Part shown: positions 16,009 through 24,215 of the stretch, piece after piece
Position numbering within the stretch: the stretch's first letter is position 1
Layout of the letters: each line of letters begins with the position of its first letter
Source of the DNA: Luteimicrobium subarcticum
GTDB lineage: Bacteria; Actinomycetota; Actinomycetes; Actinomycetales; Cellulomonadaceae
Direction: 5' to 3'
DNA: 64,000 bases
Assembly: GCF_002798015.1 (NCBI RefSeq)
Contig: NZ_PGTZ01000008.1
Span: 248,001 to 312,000 of the forward strand
Notes under the pieces: generated by a model
Told to the model about the DNA's origin: nothing
Databases searched by the model: none
The model's input: the letters and a program-made list of their open reading frames with translations, nothing else
Made by a program: the position numbers and the translations under genes

Positions 16009-18093
16009 GTGCCCACGCGACACCACGAAGACGACCGTACGACCACCCCCGCCACGGCAAGGCGAGGGCCAGAGGAAACACGTGCGGGCGGCGTCGTCCG
16101 CCTGATCGTCGGTCGCCGCACGGGCTGGGTCTTCGCCCTCCTGCCGATCCTCATCGCCGGGGCGCTGCTCGCCCTCGTGGGCGAGGGCCAGCGCGACCGC
16201 ATGGTCACGGACGACCTGCCGCGCGGGCTCGACAGCACCCTGGCCGCGCAGATGGCCGACGAGCTCCCGGACGAGGGCGGCAAGACCGCGATCGTCCTGT
16301 TCACCGCCGACGCGGGTCGCCTGGACGCGAGCACGCTGCCGTCCGTCGGTGTCGGCAAGCCCATCGTCAGCGAGGACGGCACCGCGGCGATCGAGGTCGT
16401 CCCGATCGAGTCGACCAGCTCCACGGCCAACGCCGACGCGGTGCAGAAGCTGCGCGACACGCTCGCCGAGAAGACGCCGGACGGCGTGACCGCGCAGGTC
16501 ACGGGACCGGCGGGCATCGAGGCCGACCTGGCCGCGGTGTTCGACGGCGCCGACATCACGCTCCTCGCGGTCACGTCGCTCGTCGTCGCGCTGCTGCTCA
16601 TCGTGACGTACCGCAGCCCGGTGCTGTGGATCGTTCCTCTGCTCGTGGTGGGCGTCGCGGACCGGCTCGCCTCGGTGCTGGCGACGCGGGTGCTGAGCGC
16701 GCTGAGCGACGGGGGGGTCCCGATCGCGTGGGACGAGTCGACCATCGGCATCCTGTCGGTCCTCGTGTTCGGTGCCGGCACGAACTACGCCCTGCTGCTC
16801 ATCTCGCGCTACCGCGACGAGCTCCACCACGTCGAGGACCGCCGGGACGCGCTCGCCTCCGCGCTGCGGCGGACCGCCGAGCCGGTGCTGTGCAGCGCGG
16901 CCACCGTGGTCGTGGGCGTCCTCACCCTGGTGCTGTCGTTGGTCCCGACGACGCGGGGGCTGGGCGTCGCTGCCGCCGTGGGCATCGTGACCGCCGCGTT
17001 CTTCGGCCTCGTCGTCCTTCCGGCGCTGCTCAGCCTGTTCGGACGCTGGCTGTTCTGGCCGCGTGTGCCCCACGCGGGCGCCGCAGCGGGTGACGCCCAG
17101 CCGTCTGTCTGGCGGCGCGTGGGCGACCGGGTCGCGGCGCGCCCCGCGGCGGTGGCGGCCGCGGTGCTCGCCGTCCTCGCCCTGTGCGCGACGGGTCTGT
17201 TCAAGATCGAGCTGGGGCTCGACACCTCCGACCAGTTCCTCCGCACCCCCGAGGCCATCACGGCCGCCGACCGCCTCGCCGAGTCGTTCCCGGCGGGCTA
17301 CTCCGACCCGACGCTCGTGCTCACCCGGTCCACGGACCCCGACGCCGTCACGGCGGCGGTCGAGGGCGTCGACGGGGTGTCGTCCGTCCAGCAGTCCGCC
17401 CAGGACGGCGGCATCACCGAGCTCCAGGTCGTGCTCGACGGCGGCTCCGGCTCGCAGGAGGCCAAGGACGCCGTCGAGGGGATCCGCGACGCGGTGGCCC
17501 CCTACGACGACACCCACGTCGGCGGGTCGGAGGCCGAGGCGATCGACGAGGCCGCCGGTGCCGCACGCGACCGCGCCCTGCTCATGCCGCTCATCCTGTG
17601 CCTCGTCCTCGTAGCCCTGATCCTGCTGCTCCGGGCGCTCGTGGCCCCCGTCGTGCTCGTCCTCGCCGTCGTCGCGTCCTACGGCGCCGCCATGGGGCTG
17701 TCGTGGTGGCTGTTCACCGGGCCGCTCGGCTTCAGCGCGCTCGACTCCGGCACGCCGCTCATGGCGTTCCTGTTCCTCGTCGCGCTCGGCGTCGACTACA
17801 GCATCTTCCTGGTCACCCGTGCTCGCGAGGAGGCCCTCGCGCACGGCACCCGCGAGGGCATGCTCCGCGCCCTCGGCGCCACGGGCGGCGTCATCACCAG
17901 CGCCGGGATCCTCCTCGCCGCGGTGTTCGCCGTCCTCGGCGTGCTGCCCCTCGTCGTGCTCGCCCAGCTTGGCACCATCGTCTGCGTCGGCGTGCTGCTC
18001 GACACGCTCGTCGTCCGGACGCTGCTCGTCCCGGCCGTCGCCTTCCTGCTGGGTGACCGGTTCTGGTGGCCGCGTCACCTCGCCCGCACGTGA
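16009..18093 (+). CDS. MMPL family RND transporter
   Basis: 694 aa inner-membrane protein, about 12 helices in two repeats. Each repeat has one helix, a large extracytoplasmic domain (about 60-185 and 405-525) and a five-helix bundle. The GTNYALLLISRYRDEL and GVDYSIFLVTRAREE segments are the conserved Asp/Tyr-containing MMPL motifs used in proton coupling. These exporters move lipids, antibiotics or other hydrophobic molecules; the substrate here is unknown. The GTG start at 16009 has GAGGAGA upstream. There is no adjacent regulator or adaptor gene. A palindrome about 210 bp upstream may regulate it. Confidence 0.9.
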   Translation: MPTRHHEDDRTTTPATARRGPEETRAGGVVRLIVGRRTGWVFALLPILIAGALLALVGEGQRDRMVTDDLPRGLDSTLAAQMADELPDEGGKTAIVLFTADAGRLDASTLPSVGVGKPIVSEDGTAAIEVVPIESTSSTANADAVQKLRDTLAEKTPDGVTAQVTGPAGIEADLAAVFDGADITLLAVTSLVVALLLIVTYRSPVLWIVPLLVVGVADRLASVLATRVLSALSDGGVPIAWDESTIGILSVLVFGAGTNYALLLISRYRDELHHVEDRRDALASALRRTAEPVLCSAATVVVGVLTLVLSLVPTTRGLGVAAAVGIVTAAFFGLVVLPALLSLFGRWLFWPRVPHAGAAAGDAQPSVWRRVGDRVAARPAAVAAAVLAVLALCATGLFKIELGLDTSDQFLRTPEAITAADRLAESFPAGYSDPTLVLTRSTDPDAVTAAVEGVDGVSSVQQSAQDGGITELQVVLDGGSGSQEAKDAVEGIRDAVAPYDDTHVGGSEAEAIDEAAGAARDRALLMPLILCLVLVALILLLRALVAPVVLVLAVVASYGAAMGLSWWLFTGPLGFSALDSGTPLMAFLFLVALGVDYSIFLVTRAREEALAHGTREGMLRALGATGGVITSAGILLAAVFAVLGVLPLVVLAQLGTIVCVGVLLDTLVVRTLLVPAVAFLLGDRFWWPRHLART

Positions 18094-18123
18094 CCGGTGC
18101 GCCGGCCGTCGACAATGGATCTC

Positions 18124-18801
18124 GTGCCTGACGACTCCGTGCTCGACAACCCCGTCCTGTCCTCGCTCGAGGGCTTCCACTCCCACCTCGCGCGGCGGCA
18201 GGGCCGCGCCCTCGCGTTCCCGGCCGACGTCGCGCCGTTCACCGCCCTCCCGCTCGACGCGACCGCCGCGGACTGGGACGACCTGGGGTCCCTCGTGGGT
18301 GCAGGTGCTCAGGCGTGGCTCGCGGGCGACCCGCGCCGCGCGCCGGACGGCTGGACGTCCGTGGCACGGCTCGACGGGGTCCAGATGGTCGCGGCCACGG
18401 TGGACGCCCAGCCCGACGACGAGGCCCTCGTGCTCGGCCCGGACGACGTCCCCGACATCCTCGACCTCGTCTCCCGGACGCGCCCCGGCCCGTTCCTGCC
18501 GCGCACCATCGAGGTCGGCCGCTACCTGGGGATCCGCCGCGAGGGTGCACTCGTGGCGCTCGCGGGGGAGCGGTTGCGCCCGCCGGGGTTCACCGAGGTG
18601 AGCGCCGTGTGCACCGACCCCGCCGTCCGGGGACAGGGTCTCGCGGGGCGGCTCGTGCGCGCGGTGGTCGCCGGTGTCGAGGCGCGCGGCGACGTCGCCG
18701 TGCTCCACGCGACCGCGGACAACCCCGCGGTCGGGCTGTACCGGACGCTCGGGTTCGTCGTCCGGCGCGCGGTGACCTTCGAGGGCTTCACCGCCCCCTG
18801 A
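18124..18801 (+). CDS. GNAT family N-acetyltransferase
   Basis: 225 aa. The C-terminal half is a GNAT domain: EVSAVCTDPAVRGQGLAGRL is the acetyl-CoA pyrophosphate loop (Q/RxxGxG/A as RGQGLAG), followed by LHATADNPAVGLYRTLGF. The N-terminal 90 residues are poorly conserved. The start is uncertain. GTG 18124 lies 7 nt after GACAAT and fits a leaderless start; ATG 18115 is inside that hexamer. Substrate unknown. Confidence 0.82.
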   Translation: MPDDSVLDNPVLSSLEGFHSHLARRQGRALAFPADVAPFTALPLDATAADWDDLGSLVGAGAQAWLAGDPRRAPDGWTSVARLDGVQMVAATVDAQPDDEALVLGPDDVPDILDLVSRTRPGPFLPRTIEVGRYLGIRREGALVALAGERLRPPGFTEVSAVCTDPAVRGQGLAGRLVRAVVAGVEARGDVAVLHATADNPAVGLYRTLGFVVRRAVTFEGFTAP

Positions 18802-18843
18802 CGGATGCGGCACCCCCGACACCGCCGCGCGATGATGGGGGAC

Positions 18844-19902
18844 GTGCCCGTTCCCACGCATCTGGTCGGCAGCGTCTCGCAGCCCGACGCCGAGTCCGTG
18901 TTCCGTGTCGTCGCCGAGACCCTCGGCGCTTCGGCTCCCCGCATCCCGGACGGTGAGGTCGGTGAGCGCTTCTACTGGATCCAGTTCCAGAAGTCGCGCT
19001 TCGACGCGACCGACGGTCTCGTCCGCGTCGGACCGCCCGGGCCGCTGCTGCGCGACCTGTTCGACAACCGTCCCGTCGCGCTCGCGGACGGGGTCGACGC
19101 GTCGTCGATCGTGCTCCCGCCCCTGGGCTACGCGGCCGCCGCGACGGAGTCGTACCGCACGTTCGCGCGGCTGCGCGACTCGGGCGTGATCGCGCCCGGC
19201 ACGCGGTTCCAGGTGTCGTTGCCGACCCCCGCGGGGGTGATCGGCAGCTTCTTCGCCGACGGGTCGCGCGCCGCCATGGAACCCGTGTACGAGCGGGCGG
19301 TTCTGGCCGAGCTCGACGCGATCCTCGACGCCGTGCCGCACGACGACCTGGCCGTCCAGTGGGACACCGCGCTCGAGTTCGCGTACCTCGAGGGCGTCGA
19401 GATGCGCGGTCGGCGCATGCTCCCGTGGTGGGGCGAGACGCACGACGACGTCCTCGCCGGCGTGGTCGAGCGCGCGGCCCGGTACGCCGCGGCCGTCCCG
19501 GGCGACGTCCAGGTCGGGTGGCACCTGTGCTACGGAGACGTCGAGGAGCACCACTTCGTGCAGCCGACCGACGCGCGCCACCTCGCGGACGTCGTGACGG
19601 GCCTCGCGACGGCTGTGGGACGCCGAGTCGACTGGGTGCACCTGCCCGTCCCGATCGAGCGGGACGACGCCGCCTACTTCGCCCCGCTCGCGGACGCGCA
19701 GCTCCCCGCGGGGGCGACCGTGTTCCTCGGTCTCGTGCACCACGAGGACGGGCTGGACGGCGCGCTGCGGCGTGCCGAGGCAGCGCGCACCGCCGTCTCC
19801 GGCTTCGGGATCGCGACGGAGTGCGGCTTCGGGCGCGGCCCGGCCGAGCGCACCGTGCCGCTCCTGCAGCTCCACGCGGACGTCGCGGCGGCGCTGGCCT
19901 GA
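18844..19902 (+). CDS. MetE/UROD-fold protein, cobalamin-independent methyltransferase-like
   Basis: 352 aa from GTG 18844. It resembles the C-terminal half of MetE: IPDGEVGERFYW near the N-terminus, GWHLCYGDVEEHHF (H and C at about 226 and 228), an IE near 271 and TECGFGRGP (C near 329). These fit the H-x-C, E, C zinc set of MetE-type methyltransferases. A standalone C-terminal-type domain without the MetE N-terminal half suggests a methyl transfer or related reaction on an unknown thiol substrate. The start lies 7 nt after GATGAT, consistent with a leaderless mRNA. Confidence 0.7.
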   Translation: MPVPTHLVGSVSQPDAESVFRVVAETLGASAPRIPDGEVGERFYWIQFQKSRFDATDGLVRVGPPGPLLRDLFDNRPVALADGVDASSIVLPPLGYAAAATESYRTFARLRDSGVIAPGTRFQVSLPTPAGVIGSFFADGSRAAMEPVYERAVLAELDAILDAVPHDDLAVQWDTALEFAYLEGVEMRGRRMLPWWGETHDDVLAGVVERAARYAAAVPGDVQVGWHLCYGDVEEHHFVQPTDARHLADVVTGLATAVGRRVDWVHLPVPIERDDAAYFAPLADAQLPAGATVFLGLVHHEDGLDGALRRAEAARTAVSGFGIATECGFGRGPAERTVPLLQLHADVAAALA

Positions 19903-19933
19903 CACGTCCGGGCATGCGTCAGGGCTCTGCGCG

Positions 19934-20731
19934 TCACGGGGAGGTAGAGCCTTCGTCGCCCGACGCCGCCCACACCGACTCTGCGGCGGCCCGCCACCGC
20001 AGCCCCCGCGCGAGGAGGACGCCGGCCTGGTGCTCGTCGAGTGGCTCGTGCAGGACGGGGACGCCGTGGCGCCCGGCCGTGTCGAGGATCGCGGTCGTCG
20101 CGGTCGGCAGGGAGAGCTGGAGCAGCGCCGCGCTCGGGCTCGCGACGAGGGTTCGCGCACCGCGCGTGCCGCGGTACTCGATCGCGGCCACGACGCGGCG
20201 GGCGCGCAGCAGCGTGTCCAGCGCGGCGGGGTCGTCGCTGACGATGCGTGCGGCGGCGAGCAGGTCGTCCACGTCCTGGGACGCGGCCGCGGCGAACAGG
20301 CTGACGCCGACCTCTCCGATCCGTTCGAGCAGCCAGCGCCGTCCCGGCACGCGGGGGAGCGTCGTGGCGGCGGCGTCGAGGGAGCGGTCGAGCGCGGTCG
20401 CGGACGCCGTGACCCAGCCGACCTGCGTGCGGACCCGCGTCACCCGCGACCAGTCCAGGACCTCGCCGTCGAAGCCGACCGTGTCGGGACCGATCTCGAC
20501 GGCGCCGAACCGGTCGAACGCGTGCAGCCTCCGCGCGACCGCGCCGGGCACGAGCACCTGGCGTTCCGCGATGCCGGCCATCGAGACGTGCCACGGTTCC
20601 ACCACCGGGACCTGCGGGACCGGGAGGGCGTCGACGGCTCTCCCCACCCAGTCACCCGGCCGGACGACCTCCGCGAGACGTTGTGCGGACGCGAGGGACC
20701 GTCGGACGGTGCGGCCGACGCGGTGCTCCAT
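19934..20731 (-). CDS. Hypothetical protein
   Basis: 265 aa, largely soluble, Ala/Val rich. DWSRVTRVRTQVGWVTASA and DDLLAAARIVSDDPAALDTLL are the clearest regular helices. No recognised domain, signal peptide or membrane segment. A good AGGAGGA site precedes the ATG at 20731. Convergent with the MetE-like gene. I cannot assign a function. Confidence 0.65.
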   Translation of the reverse strand: MEHRVGRTVRRSLASAQRLAEVVRPGDWVGRAVDALPVPQVPVVEPWHVSMAGIAERQVLVPGAVARRLHAFDRFGAVEIGPDTVGFDGEVLDWSRVTRVRTQVGWVTASATALDRSLDAAATTLPRVPGRRWLLERIGEVGVSLFAAAASQDVDDLLAAARIVSDDPAALDTLLRARRVVAAIEYRGTRGARTLVASPSAALLQLSLPTATTAILDTAGRHGVPVLHEPLDEHQAGVLLARGLRWRAAAESVWAASGDEGSTSP

Positions 20732-21028
20732 CGAGACGTTCCTCCTGCTGCGTAGGCGGCGGTCGTCGTCGACCGTGGCCGCAACCTAGCGCTCCGGGGC
20801 TCGCGGCGCCAGACCTGTCCATCGCGCACGAACGTCGCCGGAAGATGACTCTTTCGCGGTTTGTGAGGATGCCTTCGTAATCTCTGACCTCGGACTTTCG
20901 CTCTGAGGTCAAGAATGCATATCGAGTACTACACATCGTTGCCTTGTTCGGCTAGCCTCGTACCACCTTCATGGGGCATGTCGCGCAACGGCGCTCGGCA
21001 TCGAAGATCCACAACGCAGGGAGCACAC
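20732..21028. other. AT-richer intergenic region upstream of the STAS gene
   Basis: About 300 bp between two divergent genes, noticeably less GC-rich at 20830-20960. It contains an inverted repeat TGACCTC (20885-20891) and GAGGTCA (20905-20911) with a 13-nt loop. GGCTAGCCT near 20950 offers a TAGCCT -10 for the STAS gene. No protein coding seen. Confidence 0.5.
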
Positions 21029-21358
21029 GTGGTCGGGACGAGCGAGATCCTCGCGACGGGAGCCATCCGACTGGTCGAGGAGGCCGGTCACAGCGTCGTC
21101 GAGCTCGAGGGCGAGATCGACGTCGCGCTGCGCGGCGACGCCGGTGCAGCACTGGCCAACGCGCTCGAGCGCGAGCTGCCCGTCATCATCGACGCCTCGC
21201 GCGTCACCTTCGCCGACTCGACCGGCATCGCGTTCCTCGTGCAGTTCGTGACGATCGGCCACGAGGAGGGTCTCCAGGTCAGCCTGCGCAACCCGCCTCA
21301 GGTCGTCGTCGAGGTGCTCGAGATGCTCGGGGTGCACGGGATGTTCTTCGACGCCTGA
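21029..21358 (+). CDS. STAS domain anti-sigma factor antagonist
   Basis: 109 aa single STAS domain. ELEGEIDVALRGD forms the first strands and DASRVTFADSTGIAFLVQF contains the DST motif, whose Ser is the usual phosphorylation site in SpoIIAA/RsbV-type proteins. These bind anti-sigma kinases and release sigma factors under stress. No anti-sigma kinase or sigma gene is adjacent. GTG 21029 with GGGAG 7 nt upstream is preferred over an upstream ATG at 20915, whose extra 38 residues look non-coding. Confidence 0.85.
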   Translation: MVGTSEILATGAIRLVEEAGHSVVELEGEIDVALRGDAGAALANALERELPVIIDASRVTFADSTGIAFLVQFVTIGHEEGLQVSLRNPPQVVVEVLEMLGVHGMFFDA

Positions 21359-21371
21359 GCGTCGACGACGC

Positions 21372-21416
21372 ACGAGGGGCTCTCCCGACACGATCTGTGG
21401 CGGGGGAGCCCCTCGT
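21372..21416. terminator. Bidirectional terminator hairpin between STAS gene and ppgK
   Basis: ACGAGGGGCTC (21372-21382) pairs with GAGCCCCTCGT (21406-21416), extended inward through CCC/GGG with a T-G wobble to about 15 bp. It lies between two convergent genes. Confidence 0.75.
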
Positions 21417-21422
21417 CCGTGG

Positions 21423-22184
21423 TCAGTGGGCGTCGCCCGCGAGCGCGGCGGCCCCGACGATCCCGGCGCGGTTGCGCAGCGACGCGGGGACGATCGGCGC
21501 CCGCAGGTGCAGCAGCGGGAGGAACTTGTCCCAGTGCTTCGACACGCCGCCACCGACCACCACGAGGTCCGGTGACAGCAGGTCCTCGACGACCGAGAAG
21601 TACCGCTGCAGCCGCTCGGCCCACTGCGGGTAGTCGAGGTCCTCACGCTCACGGGCCGCCGTCGACGCGCGCGTCTCGGCGTCGTGCCCGTCGATCTCGA
21701 GGTGCCCCAGCTCGGTGTTCGGCAGCATGCGCCCGTCGACGAAGATCACCGTCCCGATGCCCGTGCCCAACGTGGCGACCAGGACGACGCCGTCGGTGTT
21801 GCGCGCCGCCCCGTACCGCAGCTCGGCCACGCCCGCAGCGTCCGCGTCGTTGACGGCGACGACGTGCCGTCCTGTGACCGAGTGCATGAGGTCGGGCAGG
21901 TTGACGCCCGTCCAGGACTCGTCGAGGTTGGCGATGAACCGGACGACGCCGTTCTTGATCGGGCCGGGGAAGGCGACGCCGACCGGGGCGTCGGGCAGGT
22001 CGAACGAGTCCACGATCTCGTGGATCACGTCGGCGACCGCCTCGGGCGTGGAGTGCTCGGGCGTCGGGATGCGCACGCGGTCCGCGGCGAACTCGCCGGT
22101 GTCCAGGTCGACCGGGGCGCCCTTGATCCCGGATCCTCCGACGTCGATTCCGATGGCGATACGGGGTGCGTCGTGGTGGGTCAT
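21423..22184 (-). CDS. ppgK: Polyphosphate glucokinase (ROK family)
   Basis: 253 aa. It phosphorylates glucose with polyphosphate or ATP. The phosphate-binding motif [19 protein letters not shown] is typical of actinobacterial Ppg[14 protein letters not shown] and the [15 protein letters not shown] motif, with the sugar-binding residues, follow. It lacks the CxCGxxGCxE zinc cysteines of ROK regulators, as PpgK does. The ATG overlaps the map stop (ATGA), so translation is coupled to methionine aminopeptidase. Confidence 0.93.
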   Translation of the reverse strand: MTHHDAPRIAIGIDVGGSGIKGAPVDLDTGEFAADRVRIPTPEHSTPEAVADVIHEIVDSFDLPDAPVGVAFPGPIKNGVVRFIANLDESWTGVNLPDLMHSVTGRHVVAVNDADAAGVAELRYGAARNTDGVVLVATLGTGIGTVIFVDGRMLPNTELGHLEIDGHDAETRASTAAREREDLDYPQWAERLQRYFSVVEDLLSPDLVVVGGGVSKHWDKFLPLLHLRAPIVPASLRNRAGIVGAAALAGDAH

Positions 22185-23125
22185 GGCAGTGTCAGGATCT
22201 CCGCTTCGGTGTCGGTGACGACGAGGGTGTGCTCGAACTGCGCGGTGCGCGAGCCGTCCGCGGTGACAACCGTCCACCCGTCGTCCCACTGTCGCCACTC
22301 GTACGAGCCCAGCGTCAGCATCGGCTCGATGGTGAACACCATGCCGGGTTCCATCAGTGTGTCGTATCTCGGGGCGGCGTCGTAGTGCGGCACGACGAGT
22401 CCCGAGTGGAAGGACTCCCCGACCCCGTGGCCCGTGAAGTCGCGCACGACGCCGTAGCCGAAGCGGGCGGCGTACTTCTCGATGACGCGCCCGATCACGT
22501 TGATCTCGCGTCCGGGGGCGACCGCCTTGATGCCGCGCGCGAGCGCCTCGCGGGTGCGCTCCACGAGCAGGACGGACGCCTCGTCGACGGCCTCTGGCCC
22601 GCCGACGAGGAACGTCGCGTTGTTGTCGCCGTGGACGCCGTCGACGTACGCCGTGATGTCGACGTTCACGATGTCGCCCGCGACGAGGGCCGTGCTGTCG
22701 GGGATGCCGTGGCAGATCACCTCGTTGAGCGACGTGCAGAGCGACTTCGGGAAGCCGCGGTACCCCAGCGTCGACGGGTAGGCGTCGTGCTCGACGACGA
22801 AGGCGTGGCCGATCGCGTCGAGCTCGTCCGTGGTGACACCGGGCCGCACGTGGCGGCCCACCTCTTCGAGTGCCTGTGCGGCGATGCGGCTCGCCCGGCG
22901 GATGCGCTCGATCGTCGCGGCGTCCTTGATCTCCGATCCCGTGAAGGGCGCGGGTCCGGGTCGCCCGACGTACTCGGGGCGCGCGATCCCGGTGGGCACG
23001 GACCGCTCCGGGCCGACGCGACCGGGCGTGACGGGGTCGGTGGTCGCGCGCGCGTCCGGTGACGCCGGGGGCGCGGACGGGACGGCAGGGGTCGACGAGG
23101 GAGGAGAGGCAGGAAGGGCAGGCAC
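22181..23125 (-). CDS. map: Type I methionine aminopeptidase
   Basis: 314 aa from GTG 23125. It removes the initiator Met from nascent proteins using a dinuclear metal centre. Ligands are visible in [14 protein letters not shown] (two Asp), [11 protein letters not shown] (His), FTIEPML (Glu) and AQFEHT (Glu). A Pro/Ala-rich N-terminal extension of about 60 residues resembles the type Ic enzymes of actinobacteria. GTG 23125 lies 7 nt after TAGACT (minus strand 23138-23133), a leaderless start; GTG 23131 two codons upstream is the alternative. Confidence 0.95.
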   Translation of the reverse strand: MPALPASPPSSTPAVPSAPPASPDARATTDPVTPGRVGPERSVPTGIARPEYVGRPGPAPFTGSEIKDAATIERIRRASRIAAQALEEVGRHVRPGVTTDELDAIGHAFVVEHDAYPSTLGYRGFPKSLCTSLNEVICHGIPDSTALVAGDIVNVDITAYVDGVHGDNNATFLVGGPEAVDEASVLLVERTREALARGIKAVAPGREINVIGRVIEKYAARFGYGVVRDFTGHGVGESFHSGLVVPHYDAAPRYDTLMEPGMVFTIEPMLTLGSYEWRQWDDGWTVVTADGSRTAQFEHTLVVTDTEAEILTLP

Positions 23126-23205
23126 GGTCACGAGTCTACGAACGCCCCGAGGGGCGCAGCGTGCCGTGCCGTGCCTCGAGCCGCCCGACGGGGCACGATG
23201 ACCCC

Positions 23206-23385
23206 ATGAGCACCGACGCCGAGTACTACTTCAACACCGAGACGGGCGAGGTCGAGCAGGGAAAGCCGACCGCGTGGACGCACCGGATGGGCCCCTACCC
23301 GACCCGCGAGGAGGCCGCCCGCGCCCTCGAGAAGGCGCAGTCACGCAACAGCGCCTGGGAGAAGCAGGACGCCGAGGACGACTGA
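23206..23385 (+). CDS. Small SPOR-like protein
   Basis: 59 aa. [19 protein letters not shown] and [19 protein letters not shown] resemble small actinobacterial proteins annotated as SPOR domain-containing. No membrane helix or signal. The ATG lies 6 nt after CACGAT (23194-23199), so probably leaderless. Convergent with panB, 2 bp between stops. Function unknown. Confidence 0.75.
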   Translation: MSTDAEYYFNTETGEVEQGKPTAWTHRMGPYPTREEAARALEKAQSRNSAWEKQDAEDD

Positions 23386-23387
23386 CC

Positions 23388-24215
23388 TCAGGACTCGTAG
23401 CTGTGCTCGGCCTGCGGGAACGCGCCCGAGCGCACCTCGTCCACGTAGGACGCGGCGGCGGCACGCAACGCTGCACCGACCTGGCCGAACTGCTTCGCGA
23501 AGCGCGGCGACCAGTCGCCCATGCCGGCCATGTCGAGCCACACGAGCACCTGCCCGTCGACCTCGGCCCCGGCCCCGATGCCGATGGTCGGGATCGCCAG
23601 GATCTCGGTAGCGCGCGCGGCGACGGGTGCCGGGACCATCTCGAGCACGACCGCGCTGGCGCCGGCCTCGGCGAGCGCGAGCGCGTCCTCGCACAGGGCC
23701 TCGGCGGCCTCGTCGCCGCGGCCCTGGACGCGCTTGCCCCCGAAGATGTTCTCGGACTGCGGGGTGAAGCCCAGGTGCCCGATCACGGGGATGCCGGAGT
23801 CGGTGAGGAGCTTGACGTGCGCGGCGACCCGGCGTCCGCCCTCGAGCTTCACGGCGTGCGCCCCGCCCTCCTTGAGCATGCGCACGGCGGTCGCGAACGC
23901 GTGCTGGGGGCTGTCCTCGTACGAGCCGAAGGGCAGGTCGGCGACGACGAGCGCGTGCCGTGCGGCCCGCGAGACGGCGCGCACGGCGGGGATCATCTCG
24001 TCGACCGTCACGGGGATGGTGTTGGCGTGCGCGAGCATGTTGTCGCCCATCGAGTCGCCCACCAGGAGCATGTCGACGCCGGCGTCGTCGAAGATCCGCG
24101 CGGTCGGGGCGTCGTACGCCGTGAGCATGGTCAGCGGGCGGCCCGCGTCCTTCGCGGCGGCGAGGTGATGCACCCGGAACGGCTTGCGGGCCGGGGCGTC
24201 GGGGGTCTGGCTCAT
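23388..24215 (-). CDS. panB: 3-methyl-2-oxobutanoate hydroxymethyltransferase
   Basis: 275 aa. First step of pantothenate synthesis: transfers the hydroxymethyl of methylene-tetrahydrofolate to 2-oxoisovalerate. Conserved LTAYDAPTARIFDDAG, LLVGDSMGDNMLA, the metal-binding D and E regions (ADLPFGSY, VKLEGG), IGHLGFTPQ and TIGIGAG are all present. The ATG overlaps the nadE stop (ATGA), so it is the second gene of a nadE-panB unit. Confidence 0.96.
   Translation of the reverse strand: MSQTPDAPARKPFRVHHLAAAKDAGRPLTMLTAYDAPTARIFDDAGVDMLLVGDSMGDNMLAHANTIPVTVDEMIPAVRAVSRAARHALVVADLPFGSYEDSPQHAFATAVRMLKEGGAHAVKLEGGRRVAAHVKLLTDSGIPVIGHLGFTPQSENIFGGKRVQGRGDEAAEALCEDALALAEAGASAVVLEMVPAPVAARATEILAIPTIGIGAGAEVDGQVLVWLDMAGMGDWSPRFAKQFGQVGAALRAAAASYVDEVRSGAFPQAEHSYES

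Noticed and set aside
15955-20160. 1400-codon open frame antisense to the MMPL, GNAT and MetE-like genes
   Set aside because: It shows Arg/Glu/His repeats without domains, and the plus-strand genes are convincingly real.
20915-21028. N-terminal extension of the STAS protein from an upstream ATG
   Set aside because: The extra 38 residues lack STAS features, and a good ribosome site sits before GTG 21029.
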